Assembly (NCBI GenBank): GCA_018715345.1
Contig: DVLT01000042.1
Span: forward strand, 29,242 to 93,241
Reading direction: 5' to 3'
Length of the DNA stretch: 64,000 bases
From: Candidatus Onthocola gallistercoris
Lineage (GTDB): Bacteria; Bacillota; Clostridia; Lachnospirales; Lachnospiraceae
This document shows positions 1 to 8,547 of this stretch, piece by piece. Position 1 is the stretch's first letter. Each line of letters begins with the position of its first letter. Under the pieces are notes generated by a model. The model made no database searches. It had not been told where the DNA came from and saw nothing but the letters and a program-made list of their open reading frames with translations. The position numbers and the translations under genes are program-made.

Positions 1-207
1 ACCACAGGACAGGCAGCATGGTATGCGAATCGGTCATGGGTTAACATCTGTCTGATCATTCCGTTTATTCCTATGATGGCCATCGGAACCGTTGTGCTCC
101 GCAAAGCCTATAAGAAAACAGGAACGATCTACTATGGAGCATTCCTTATGGCGTTTGTATCAACACTTGTATCCATTTCCACTGCAAATGCCATATTAAG
201 GATTTAA
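1..207 (+). CDS. C-terminal fragment of a membrane protein (partial at window edge)
   Basis: The frame is open from base 1 and stops at 205-207, leaving 68 residues. Two hydrophobic stretches are visible, one around ICLIIPFIPMMAIGTVV and one around AFLMAFVSTLVSIST, separated by a basic loop (LRKAYKKTG). This looks like the last two membrane segments of a multi-spanning protein, but the fragment is too short to name a family. It ends 21 bases before the cyclase-family gene on the same strand, so the two may be cotranscribed. Confidence 0.5.
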   Translation, partial: TTGQAAWYANRSWVNICLIIPFIPMMAIGTVVLRKAYKKTGTIYYGAFLMAFVSTLVSISTANAILRI

Positions 208-228
208 GAGAGAAGGAAGTGATGAAGT

Positions 229-906
229 ATGTATAAATTATTATCACATACATTGAATACCCGGGATCGGGCTTTTCCCGGAGCGCCCACATTAAAATTA
301 TTTCCCTTTGAGGAGATCGGCAAAGACGGATTGGCTTATAATACATTCCGTGTGGAGGTGTTCAATCATTTTGGCACACATATGGATGGGCCCAATCATT
401 TCAATCCCACCGGGAAACAGCTCTGGCAAATGCCGTTGGAAACCTTTATCAGCGAGTCGCCTCTCCTGCTTGATATCCCAAAAGGCGAAGGGGAGATGGT
501 AAAACCGGAAGATCTGGAACCCTACAGCGAAAAAATCAGCCGGGCGGATATGCTTTTTATCCGAAGCGGCTTTGAGAAGATGCGTACCGAAGATAATGCC
601 TGCTATGCGAATCGGGGGCCTTGCGTTTCGGCGGACGCAGCAAAACTGATCGTTGAGAAATGGCAGAATCTGAAAGCGATCGCCATGGACTGGATATCCC
701 TTGCTTCGCCGCTTCATCCCGAAGAGGGGACAAAGGCGCATCAGCAGCTTCTGGGATTTTACGGTAATGATCCGGTGCTGATCATCGAGGACGTATCTTT
801 GGCCGGAATAAAGGCTGAAAAACTTGAGAAGGTATTTGTTCTTCCTATTTTTGTCGAAGGAATTGACAGCGCACCCGTGACAATTTTGGCAGAGTTGAGT
901 GAATAA
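229..906 (+). CDS. cyclase family protein (kynurenine formamidase-like hydrolase)
   Basis: The protein has 225 residues, normal for the cyclase family (PF04199), whose members include arylformamidases and other metal-dependent amide or ester hydrolases. The family metal-binding motif is visible at residues 47-57 as HFGTHMDGPNH, with His47, His51, Asp53 and His57. A purine-rich site (GAAGGAAGTG) precedes the ATG at 229. No tryptophan-degradation gene is adjacent, so the substrate cannot be stated; family membership is well supported. It is followed by the wreck of a two-component locus on the opposite strand. Confidence 0.8.
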   Translation: MYKLLSHTLNTRDRAFPGAPTLKLFPFEEIGKDGLAYNTFRVEVFNHFGTHMDGPNHFNPTGKQLWQMPLETFISESPLLLDIPKGEGEMVKPEDLEPYSEKISRADMLFIRSGFEKMRTEDNACYANRGPCVSADAAKLIVEKWQNLKAIAMDWISLASPLHPEEGTKAHQQLLGFYGNDPVLIIEDVSLAGIKAEKLEKVFVLPIFVEGIDSAPVTILAELSE

Positions 907-998
907 ACCTGATAAAAGGCAGAAAACATGTAAAAATGGAGCTATTGCAAAACAGATGGATCATCTGGGGAGCAATGGCTCCTTTTGCGGACAAAGTA

Positions 999-1758
999 TT
1001 ATATGACCGGATACGGATCAATTTCCGGAAAACTTATCTCCACCACGAACATATGGCCGTCAAGGGCGGCGGAAACCGATCCGGCCGCGGACGGAGAACA
1101 GTTCCAGACGGATATGGGACCTTCCGTGGACCAGGGCGTTTTTGATCAGATTTTGCAATGTACGGCGCACAGCCTCCTCGTTGCCCCGGATGAGGAGGCG
1201 GCCGCCACAGAAACTGGTTTCGGGCTCGATACCTTTTTCGAGAAATTCCTCATAGAAGGAAAAGAGGGTGTGATAAACACATTGTCCGAAATCCATCGTT
1301 TCCGTCTCAAGCGTGTAGTCTTCATCCTGGAGCCGGGTATAGGTAAAAAGCTCTTCCAGCATATCTCGAAGGCTTCCGATACGGGTCTGTATGATGGCGA
1401 TATAACGCCGACGCTCTTCTTCGGAATCGCTTTGCAGGAGGAGCTGGAAATAACCGTCCATGGAAGTTAAAGGCGTACGGATATCATGGGACAGATTGGT
1501 GATGGTCTCTTTCAATCGGGTTTCATTTTGCCGGGAGTTTCGACGGACTTCTTTGGAGAGATCGATGATCTCATTGATCCGGTCCGTCAGTTCATTCAGT
1601 TCGGAAAGGGGAAGGTCGGCAGTAAGGCGCATATTGGTTTTGTGAGACCGGAAAAACAGGAGCCGACGGCATATAAGCCGGATCTGACGCCTGTAAAGTA
1701 TCAACACGATAAGCAGAAACAAAGCAGCCGCCGAGGCTGCCAAAGCCCAAATAAACAT
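999..1758 (-). pseudogene. sensor histidine kinase, disrupted by an internal deletion and frameshift
   Basis: The ATG at 1758 follows AGGAGG at six bases and is preferred over 1779. The frame encodes one N-terminal membrane helix, a HAMP-like stretch, an H-box with phospho-acceptor His91 (NLSHDIRTPLTS) and the N-box (NLIKNALVHG, Asn207). It then stops at 1060 after residue 232, without the G1, F and G2 boxes of the ATPase domain. In the +1 frame, bases 999-1080 encode AGSVSAALDGHMFVVEISFP, a typical histidine-kinase C-terminus. About 50-60 codons holding the ATP lid are therefore missing and the ends are joined out of frame. The product should not bind ATP. The size of the loss is inferred from family architecture. 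Confidence 0.82.
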
Positions 1759-1796
1759 AGATAAGCCTCCTGTTTTCATGGATAAGAACGTAAACG

Positions 1797-1820
1797 GCTG
1801 ACAGCCATCCGGCTGTCAGC
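1797..1820 (-). terminator. hairpin between permease remnant and kinase remnant
   Basis: A perfect 10-bp stem (GCTGACAGCC and GGCTGTCAGC) with a 4-base loop lies between the permease remnant and the kinase. No T-tract follows on the minus strand, and only a T-rich run follows on the plus strand. It may have been an attenuator of the ancestral operon. Its function is uncertain. Confidence 0.35.
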
Positions 1821-1830
1821 TTGTTTATAT

Positions 1831-2056
1831 TTATCGGATATCCCTCTTTGTCATAACCGCCATGGAAAGCGCTGTACAGACGAGGGTAAATAGGATTCCG
1901 ACGAATGCGGCCCTGATCATCCCCTCCAAAGCTGTGTTGATGCCGGTCATATTAATATTTCCGTCCAGCATATAGCGGCTGATATCGAAACCGGTTCCGG
2001 GACGGACGCTGCGGATGATCCGGTTTAGAAAGGAATAGAGCGGAACGAGCACCCCG
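1831..2056 (-). pseudogene. ABC-2 type permease, C-terminal remnant
   Basis: The last ~75 codons of a minus-strand frame end at 1831 and read as the tail of an ABC-2 family permease: an extracytoplasmic stretch, a final membrane helix (AAFVGILFTLVCTALSMAV) and a basic cytoplasmic end MTKRDIR. Upstream, from about 2046-2056, the same DNA is in a different frame and encodes the response regulator. The permease therefore has no start and no N-terminal membrane domain. It is best read as the 3' scrap of a transporter once encoded between the response regulator and the kinase, an order known for peptide-sensing ABC/two-component loci. Confidence 0.65.
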
Positions 2057-2668
2057 CAGCTTTTTACGGATATTACTGATATGGACATGGATGGTCTTAT
2101 CCTCACCCATGTAGAAGTCATCCCAGGCATAGTCATAGATGTCCTGTTTGGAATATACCCGGTCTGGATGGGAGAGCAGCAGTTCCAATATTTTAAACTC
2201 CTGTCGGGTCAGCTCCAGCAGATGACCTTGGATGGAAGCCGTAAATGCCTCCAGATCCAGTTGAAGATCTTTATAGGTAAGTACGGTTTTTTTGTTATCC
2301 GGCGTATGGGAGAAACGGCGGATCTGAACGGCGATACGCGCAAGCAGCTCTTGGATCTCAAATGGTTTCGTCATGTAATCTTCCGCTCCGGCGGTCAGAA
2401 GTCCCACTTTGCTGTCCAGACTGTCCTTTGCAGACAGGACGATGATCGGAATATTCTGGACGGCTTTGATCTGGGGCAGCAGCGTTTCGCCATCCATTCC
2501 CGGCAGCATCAGATCCAGAATGACCAGGTCTAAGGGATGCTTTTGCGCATATAAGAGTCCCTCTGTTCCGGAAAAGGCCTGTATGCAGCCATATCCCGAC
2601 TTTTTCAGCGCCTCAGCCATCATGTTGTTGATATCGGTATCATCTTCGATGATCAGGATATTTGCCAT
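1952..2668 (-). pseudogene. OmpR-type response regulator truncated in its DNA-binding wing
   Basis: The ATG at 2668 has an AAGGGGG ribosome site; the longer frame to 2716 has none. The receiver domain is complete, with Asp9/Asp10, phospho-acceptor Asp52 and Lys101. The winged-helix domain starts near residue 125 and runs through the recognition helix (KTIHVHISNIRKKLR, to ~205). The expected ~25 final residues, carrying the wing and the usual GxGY end, are replaced by 33 unrelated residues read out of frame from the permease remnant. Receiver phosphorylation may survive, but specific DNA binding is doubtful. The defective kinase remnant downstream is its likely former partner. Confidence 0.8.
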
Positions 2669-2759
2669 GGATCGTTCCCCCTTTAGTAAAAAATATCTGT
2701 GGGTATTATACAACAAAGGGAAAAAGTTTAAAAGTCCGACTCCGATTTTCAGAAATCCG

Positions 2760-2787
2760 TTGACTATTGAACAGAAACGACTATAAT
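2760..2787 (+). promoter_or_regulatory. sigma-A-type promoter of the marR-MATE operon
   Basis: TTGACT (2760-2765) and TATAAT (2782-2787) are separated by 16 bases, about 55 bases upstream of the MarR start codon. Confidence 0.65.
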
Positions 2788-2820
2788 AGTTTACTAGGAA
2801 ACGGTTTTTTAAGAAACTAT
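2786..2820 (+). promoter_or_regulatory. candidate MarR operator (imperfect inverted repeat)
   Basis: The arms ATAGTTTACT (2786-2795) and AAGAAACTAT (2811-2820) are inverted repeats with two mismatches, overlapping the -10 box and transcription start. The position suits an autorepressor site for the adjacent MarR protein. That it is bound is inference. Confidence 0.4.
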
Positions 2821-2843
2821 TTTTGAAAGGTTAGGAGGGAAGG

Positions 2844-3299
2844 ATGAAACATTCTACAGAAACATGGATGGCGATCCGGAGAGTACTGAAATTATATGAA
2901 AAAATGCTCCGTAAAGTTTGCACAGAGTATCATCTGACAGTTATGGAGGCAGATATCATCAGTTTTCTGAAAAATAATCCTGGAAAAGATACAGCAGCTG
3001 ATATCGTGGAACTTCGGATGCTTTCAAAGGGCGCGGTATCAAAAGCCGTGGAAGCGCTGATACAGAAATCTTTCCTGGACAGGAGCGCCGATCAGCATGA
3101 TCGGCGAAAGATCCATTTAAGGTTGAGACCGGAAGCACGACCGATCATGGATAGCATAGATGAAATACAAAATGAATTTTGGAACATGCTGCTTGATGGA
3201 TTTTCAGAAGAAGAACTGGCCGGATATGTCAGATTCAGAGAAAAATTACTGTTAAATATCGATCGTGCTATGGAAGGGAAGAAGGACTATGAGGAATAA
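2844..3299 (+). CDS. MarR family transcriptional regulator
   Basis: The 151-residue protein has the size and layout of MarR dimers: flanking dimerisation helices and a central winged helix at about residues 35-100, including LRMLSKGAVSKAVEALIQKSF and the wing DRRKIHLRL. A clear promoter and a candidate operator lie upstream, and the gene overlaps the MATE exporter by 11 bases. The usual role of such pairs is ligand-relieved repression of an efflux pump. The ligand is unknown. Confidence 0.88.
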   Translation: MKHSTETWMAIRRVLKLYEKMLRKVCTEYHLTVMEADIISFLKNNPGKDTAADIVELRMLSKGAVSKAVEALIQKSFLDRSADQHDRRKIHLRLRPEARPIMDSIDEIQNEFWNMLLDGFSEEELAGYVRFREKLLLNIDRAMEGKKDYEE

Positions 3300-4722
3300 G
3301 ACCGAAAATGAAAAGAAAATGACTTCAGCCGGATCCGTTCCGGCAGATTCCAATGCAAATAAAGAATATTTGCAGAAGGAACCCATCGGGAAATTGTTGT
3401 TCCAGCTGGCAGTCCCCACTGTGGCGGCCCAGTTGATCAATATGCTCTATAATATCGTGGACCGGATCTATATCGGACATATACCGGAGATCGGTGCGAC
3501 GGCGCTGACAGGTGTGGGTGTGTGTATGCCTTTGATCATGATCGTTTCCGCTTTTGCGGCGCTGGTGGGCTATGGCGGTTCGCCGAGAGCGTCTATTTTT
3601 ATGGGGAAAAAGGATAAGGATACAGCAGAGAAAATACTGGGGAACTGCTTTGTTGTCCAGGTCATCATCTCCATCGTGCTGACAGCTGTTTTGCTGATAT
3701 GGAACCGGGATTTCCTTATGGCCTTTGGCGCCAGTGAAGAAACCATCCAATATGGTGTGGATTATATGAACATTTATGCGCTTGGGACCATATTTGTTGA
3801 ATTGACCTTGGGTATGAATGCGTTTATCACCGCCCAGGGATTTGCAAAGACAGGTATGTTGTCTGTTTTGATCGGCGCTGTGACCAATATCATTTTGGAT
3901 CCGATCTTTATCTTTGGATTGAACATGGATGTCAGAGGCGCGGCTTTGGCAACGGTCATCTCCCAAGGTTTGTCCTGCGTATGGGTTATGGCTTTCTTAT
4001 GCGGTAAAAAGACATTTTTAAAGATACGGCGCAAAAATATGAATCTGATCCCGAGGATCATCCTTCCGTGTCTGGCGCTGGGAGTTTCCACTTTTGTCAT
4101 GCAGGCCAGTGAAAGTGTCATATCTGTCTGCTTCAATTCTTCTCTCCAGCGCTATGGCGGAGATATCGCAGTGGGAGCCATGACGATCCTTACCAGTGTC
4201 ATGCAGTTTGCCATGCTGCCCCTTCAGGGACTGGGACAAGGCGCTCAGCCCATCATCAGTTACAATTATGGAGCCGGTGACATGGGCCGAGTAAAAACAG
4301 CTTTTAAGCTGCTGCTTAAAGTCAGTCTGGGATACTCTGTCATCCTATGGCTTTTGGTCATGATATTCCCAGGAGGATTTGCGGCTTTGTTCACATCCGA
4401 TGCGGCGCTTATGGAATATACAAAGACTGCTTTGAGGATTTATATGGGTGCCATGTTCCTGTTTGGAATCCAGGTGGCCTGTCAGATGACCTTCAACGCA
4501 CTGGGAAAAGCTGTGGAATCCATCGTGGTCGCAGTGACCAGAAAATTCATACTGCTTCTGCCGTTGATCTATATCATGCCGCAGATCTTCTCTGCGGATA
4601 AGGCGAAAGCAGTTTATATGGCAGAGCCGATCGCAGATGTGATCGCTGTCACATTCACAGCTGTACTGTTTTTCATACAGTTCCGTAAAGTCCTGGCTGA
4701 AACACAGAGTAAAAAGTCTTGA
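3289..4722 (+). CDS. MATE family efflux transporter
   Basis: The protein is 477 residues from ATG 3289, which has a GAAGGGAAGAAGG ribosome site inside the end of marR; the ATG-less extension to 3265 has none. About twelve hydrophobic segments are arranged as two MatE-like halves, beginning near KLLFQLAVPTVAAQLINMLY and repeating near residue 260, the standard MATE length and symmetry. MATE proteins export cationic drugs, dyes or metabolites driven by Na+ or H+. It is translationally coupled to the MarR repressor, which probably controls it. Substrate unknown. Confidence 0.9.
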   Translation: MRNKTENEKKMTSAGSVPADSNANKEYLQKEPIGKLLFQLAVPTVAAQLINMLYNIVDRIYIGHIPEIGATALTGVGVCMPLIMIVSAFAALVGYGGSPRASIFMGKKDKDTAEKILGNCFVVQVIISIVLTAVLLIWNRDFLMAFGASEETIQYGVDYMNIYALGTIFVELTLGMNAFITAQGFAKTGMLSVLIGAVTNIILDPIFIFGLNMDVRGAALATVISQGLSCVWVMAFLCGKKTFLKIRRKNMNLIPRIILPCLALGVSTFVMQASESVISVCFNSSLQRYGGDIAVGAMTILTSVMQFAMLPLQGLGQGAQPIISYNYGAGDMGRVKTAFKLLLKVSLGYSVILWLLVMIFPGGFAALFTSDAALMEYTKTALRIYMGAMFLFGIQVACQMTFNALGKAVESIVVAVTRKFILLLPLIYIMPQIFSADKAKAVYMAEPIADVIAVTFTAVLFFIQFRKVLAETQSKKS

Positions 4723-4732
4723 GCATAACGCT

Positions 4733-4761
4733 TTGACAGATCAAACACCTTATAGTACAAT
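4733..4761 (+). promoter_or_regulatory. strong sigma-A promoter of the radical SAM-RNase G operon
   Basis: A consensus TTGACA (4733-4738) is followed by a 17-base spacer and TACAAT (4756-4761). The predicted transcript start, near 4768-4770, leaves almost no leader for an ATG at 4777, so the start at 4801 is preferred. Confidence 0.8.
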
Positions 4762-4800
4762 TTATAGGAATTATCAATGAAGATCAAAAGGTGTTTAAAT

Positions 4801-6678
4801 ATGAGAAAACTGGCTTTAGATGATGAGATTTTATTAAAGGTAGAAAAACCTGCCCGCTATATCGGCGGGGAAGTGAATGCGGTGGTGAAGGATCCGTCAA
4901 AAGTATCCATACGTTTTGCCATGTGTTTTCCGGACGTATATGAGATTGGTATGTCCCATCTGGGTATCCAGATTTTATACGACATGCTGAACCGGAGAGA
5001 AGATGTTTATTGCGAACGTCTTTATTCTCCGTGGACGGATTTGGATGCTCTTATGCGTGAAGAGGGCATACCTCTGTTCGCCCTGGAGTCCCAGGATCCA
5101 GTCAAGGATTTTGATTTTATCGGGATCACCCTTCAGTATGAAATGTGTTATACCAACGTACTGCAGATATTGGATCTGGCTCAGATACCGATTTTTTCAA
5201 AAGATCGGGCAGAGGACGATCCCATATTGATCGGTGGCGGTCCCTGCGCCTATAATCCGGAACCGCTGGCAGACTTTTTCGATATATTTTATATCGGAGA
5301 AGGAGAGGCTGTTTATGATGATCTGTTGGATCTGTATAAGGCATGTCGTGAAAATGGGTGGGATCGGAGCGCCTTTTTAAAGCAGGCTGCCAATATCCCG
5401 GGACTGTATGTGCCCATGTTTTATCATGTGACTTATCATGAAGACGGAACCATCGCTTCTTTTAAAGCGGAAGAAGGTGTCCCGGAGCGGATAGAAAAAC
5501 AGGTGATCATGAACCTGTCAGAGACATGTTATCCCTCGGATCCTGTGGTGCCTTTCATTAAAGTGACACAAGACCGGGTTGTTTTGGAGATCCAAAGGGG
5601 CTGCATACGGGGATGCCGTTTTTGCCAAGCGGGCATGATATACAGACCCAATCGGGAAAGAAAACTGGAGTATTTGGAAGAACAGGCCCATAAAATGCTC
5701 AGATCCACCGGACATGAAGAGATCACTTTGAGTTCATTAAGTTCCAGCGATTATTCCCGACTGGAAGAGCTGACAAATTATCTGATCGATACATTCGGCG
5801 GCAAGGAACATATCAACATTTCTTTGCCTTCGCTGCGGATCGATGCTTTTTCGTTGGATGTGATGCGTAAGGTACAGGATATACGGAAGAGCAGCCTGAC
5901 CTTTGCGCCGGAAGCGGGAACGCAGCGGATGCGGGATGTGATCAACAAAGGCTTGACAGAAAAGGAAATATTTAAAGGCGCTATGGATGCTTTTAAGGGT
6001 GGATGGAATCGGGTTAAGCTGTACTTTATGCTGGGGCTTCCCGGAGAAACCGAGGAGGATATCGAAGGTATCGCCCGTCTTTCCAATGATATCGCGGCCT
6101 TATACTATTCGCTGCCAAAGGATGAACGGCCAGGCAATGGACGGGTAGATGTGATATCCAGCACATCCTTTTTCATCCCCAAACCCTTTACGCCTTTTCA
6201 GTGGGTTCCGCAGAACACAAGCGAACAGTTTATCGAAAAACAGCATTTTCTCAGCGGTAAGATGAAAGAGCAGTTAAACAGGAAAAGTATGAAATATAAT
6301 TGGCATGACGTGAATGTGACCCATCTGGAAGGGATACTTGCCCGGGGAGACCGTAGGCTTTCAAAGGTGATCTATACGGCCTATAAAAAAGGCTGCATTT
6401 ATGATGCCTGGACAGAACATTTCAAATATGATCAGTGGATGGAAGCGTTCAGGGAAAGCGGCGTGGAACCGGATTTTTATACATCCAGGGAGCGTTCCAG
6501 AGAAGAGATCCTTCCGTGGGATTTCATCTATGCAGGCGTGACAAAGGACTTTTTGTGGAGAGAATATATGCGTGCAAAAGAAGGTGTGACAACGCCAAAC
6601 TGCAAAGAGGGCTGTTCCGGCTGTGGTTCCAGAGCGTATGAAGGAGGTGTCTGCTTTGAAAGTAAGAATCAGATTTGA
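4801..6678 (+). CDS. TIGR03960 family B12-binding domain/radical SAM protein
   Basis: The ATG at 4801 has AGGTG seven bases upstream. The protein has 625 residues. The N-terminal region to ~residue 220 has the cobalamin-binding-like layout of the family, and the radical SAM cluster CIRGCRFC lies at Cys268, Cys272 and Cys275. The reaction is not established; family members are nearly always next to, or fused with, the TIGR03936 protein encoded here. The two genes overlap by 23 bases and precede RNase G. Links to RNA or ribosome modification have been suggested from that context, but this is inference. Confidence 0.85.
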   Translation: MRKLALDDEILLKVEKPARYIGGEVNAVVKDPSKVSIRFAMCFPDVYEIGMSHLGIQILYDMLNRREDVYCERLYSPWTDLDALMREEGIPLFALESQDPVKDFDFIGITLQYEMCYTNVLQILDLAQIPIFSKDRAEDDPILIGGGPCAYNPEPLADFFDIFYIGEGEAVYDDLLDLYKACRENGWDRSAFLKQAANIPGLYVPMFYHVTYHEDGTIASFKAEEGVPERIEKQVIMNLSETCYPSDPVVPFIKVTQDRVVLEIQRGCIRGCRFCQAGMIYRPNRERKLEYLEEQAHKMLRSTGHEEITLSSLSSSDYSRLEELTNYLIDTFGGKEHINISLPSLRIDAFSLDVMRKVQDIRKSSLTFAPEAGTQRMRDVINKGLTEKEIFKGAMDAFKGGWNRVKLYFMLGLPGETEEDIEGIARLSNDIAALYYSLPKDERPGNGRVDVISSTSFFIPKPFTPFQWVPQNTSEQFIEKQHFLSGKMKEQLNRKSMKYNWHDVNVTHLEGILARGDRRLSKVIYTAYKKGCIYDAWTEHFKYDQWMEAFRESGVEPDFYTSRERSREEILPWDFIYAGVTKDFLWREYMRAKEGVTTPNCKEGCSGCGSRAYEGGVCFESKNQI

Positions 6679-7345
6679 GAAGGAAGGCGCCATGAAATTC
6701 ATCGGTCACTTGGATATCATGCGGTATTTTCAGAAAGCATTCAGGCGCTCAGGGCTGGATATCCAGTATTCCCAGGGATTTAGTCCCCATCCGCTCCTGT
6801 CCTTTGCAGCGCCTTTAGGTGTGGGATTGGAAAGTTCCGGAGAATATATGGATGTGGTACTCGGCGACTGTCCTTCCAGCCAAGAGATCGTGGACCGTCT
6901 GAACGCCCAGATGGTGGAAGGGATGCGTATCCTGAGTGCTGTGATCCTTCCGGAAGATGGCAAAAACGCCATGTCTTTGGTGGCAGCAGCCGACTATGAA
7001 ATGATATTGAAAAAGGAAGCAGAATTTTCCCTGGAAGATGGGATAGAAGCCTTGCTCGGGCAGGAACAGATCAAGGTATTGAAAAAGACAAAGAAAAGTC
7101 AGAAGGAAGTGGACATCCGACCGATGATCTATGATATGTATGTCATGAAGGACGCAAAGGGCACAGGCATATTTATGCGTGTTGCATCGGGAAGCGCGGC
7201 CAATCTAAAACCGGAACAGGTGGCCCAGACACTGTGGGAAAGCCAGGGACATAAATTTGATCCGCTGACTGTACAGATCCGGAGGCTGGAAATGTACGAT
7301 AGTCAAATGAGCCCTTTGGAAAAATATGGAGAAATCCATCCATGA
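6656..7345 (+). CDS. TIGR03936 family radical SAM-associated protein (DUF2344)
   Basis: The start is TTG at 6656, six bases after a strong GGAGGTG, giving 229 residues beginning with KVRIRFEKEGAMKFIGHLD. The upstream ATG at 6623 has no ribosome site. The family is DUF2344 (PF10105), a partner of TIGR03960 proteins and in many genomes fused to them. Its biochemical role is not known. It overlaps the upstream gene by 23 bases and the downstream RNase G gene by four (ATGA), so the three are almost certainly translated in a coupled way. Confidence 0.85.
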   Translation: MKVRIRFEKEGAMKFIGHLDIMRYFQKAFRRSGLDIQYSQGFSPHPLLSFAAPLGVGLESSGEYMDVVLGDCPSSQEIVDRLNAQMVEGMRILSAVILPEDGKNAMSLVAAADYEMILKKEAEFSLEDGIEALLGQEQIKVLKKTKKSQKEVDIRPMIYDMYVMKDAKGTGIFMRVASGSAANLKPEQVAQTLWESQGHKFDPLTVQIRRLEMYDSQMSPLEKYGEIHP

Positions 7346-8547
7346 GAGACAGAGAACTTGTGGTCACCGGCTATTCCCATGGCCGAACGCTTTATGCTTA
7401 TTATGAAGCAGAAAAGCTGACGGAAATTTCTGTCGGTGTTTCAGACAGAGATACGCTGCGAATAGGGGATATCTATATAGGAAAAGTCCAAAATGTGGTC
7501 AAAAATATCCATGCAGCCTTTGTGGACGTGGGCGGACGTCAGGTCGGTTATTATCCGATGGATGAGCATCCCACAGAAATATATAGGGACATCTTTCACA
7601 GGGATAAACTGGCTTCAGGCGATGAGATCCTGGTCCAGGTATCCAGAGAAAATCAGAAAACAAAAGTTTTTTCGTTGACGTCCCACATCCATTATAATGG
7701 GGAGCATATGATCTTTATCGCAAATGGCAAGTCGTTGGGTATTTCCCGGAAGATCACATCTGCCGGCGAAAGACGACGATTAAAAGAAATGTTTGCAAAG
7801 TGGAAGGAAAAGTATGATACTCCAAATGATGGGGTGATCTTCCGCACCTGCTCGGAAAAATGTCCGGATGAAATACTTGAAGAGGAATATGCCAAGTTGG
7901 CTGTTTACCATAAAAATATTATGTCTACTTATAGAAGCCGGACCTGTTTTTCAAGGTTGATGCGCGGACCTTCACAGGCGGAACAGTATATCCGGAATTT
8001 TCCTTTTACAGGGTCTTCCCGGATCGTAACGGATCTTCCGGATGTTTATAAAGAGTTGAAACTGCTGGAAGGCAATATCCTGCCGGAGGGTATCCTGGAA
8101 TATTATGCAGACGATTATCCGCTTATCAAACTGAAGAGTTTGGAAACCCAGCTTGAGCGGGCATTGAAGAAAGAGGTACATCTAAAGTCCGGCGCTTCTC
8201 TTATCATAGAGCCGATGGAAACATTGACGGCTATCGATGTGAATACCTCTAAATATATTAAGAAAAAAGATGATAATGAAGAGACTTTTTTCCAGATCAA
8301 TATGGAAGCAGCGGCGGAGATCCTCAGGCAGATACGCCTTAGGAACTTGTCAGGGATGATCATCATTGATTTTATAAATATGAAAGATCCAGAACACTAT
8401 ACCTTGCTCATGGATCATATGCGTAAAGGATCCAAGGATGACCCGGTCCAGGTAAACTGTATTGATATCACAGGTCTTGGACTGTTTGAATTGACGCGGA
8501 AGAAGGTTCGCCGTCCGCTTTTCGAGCAGGTGAGAGCCTATGACTGA
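7342..8547 (+). CDS. ribonuclease G/E family endoribonuclease
   Basis: The 401-residue protein has an S1-like RNA-binding region near the N-terminus (IGDIYIGKVQNVVKNIHAAF), a long central region and the catalytic DNase I-like domain. Its two metal-binding aspartates lie in TAIDVNTSKYI and IIIDFINM, followed by the conserved GLFELTRKK. It stops soon after, so the zinc-link Cys-x-x-Cys of E. coli RNase E/G is absent. It should cut single-stranded RNA 5' ends, for example in mRNA decay or rRNA maturation. It overlaps the genes on both sides by four and eight bases. Confidence 0.87.
   Translation: MRDRELVVTGYSHGRTLYAYYEAEKLTEISVGVSDRDTLRIGDIYIGKVQNVVKNIHAAFVDVGGRQVGYYPMDEHPTEIYRDIFHRDKLASGDEILVQVSRENQKTKVFSLTSHIHYNGEHMIFIANGKSLGISRKITSAGERRRLKEMFAKWKEKYDTPNDGVIFRTCSEKCPDEILEEEYAKLAVYHKNIMSTYRSRTCFSRLMRGPSQAEQYIRNFPFTGSSRIVTDLPDVYKELKLLEGNILPEGILEYYADDYPLIKLKSLETQLERALKKEVHLKSGASLIIEPMETLTAIDVNTSKYIKKKDDNEETFFQINMEAAAEILRQIRLRNLSGMIIIDFINMKDPEHYTLLMDHMRKGSKDDPVQVNCIDITGLGLFELTRKKVRRPLFEQVRAYD

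Noticed and set aside
985..1470. 161-codon plus-strand frame after the cyclase gene
   Set aside because: It runs antisense to the kinase remnant, whose H- and N-boxes are clear on the minus strand.
4777..4800. Alternative upstream ATG for the TIGR03960 gene
   Set aside because: The consensus promoter would start transcription only a few bases before it, leaving no room for a ribosome site; the ATG at 4801 has one.
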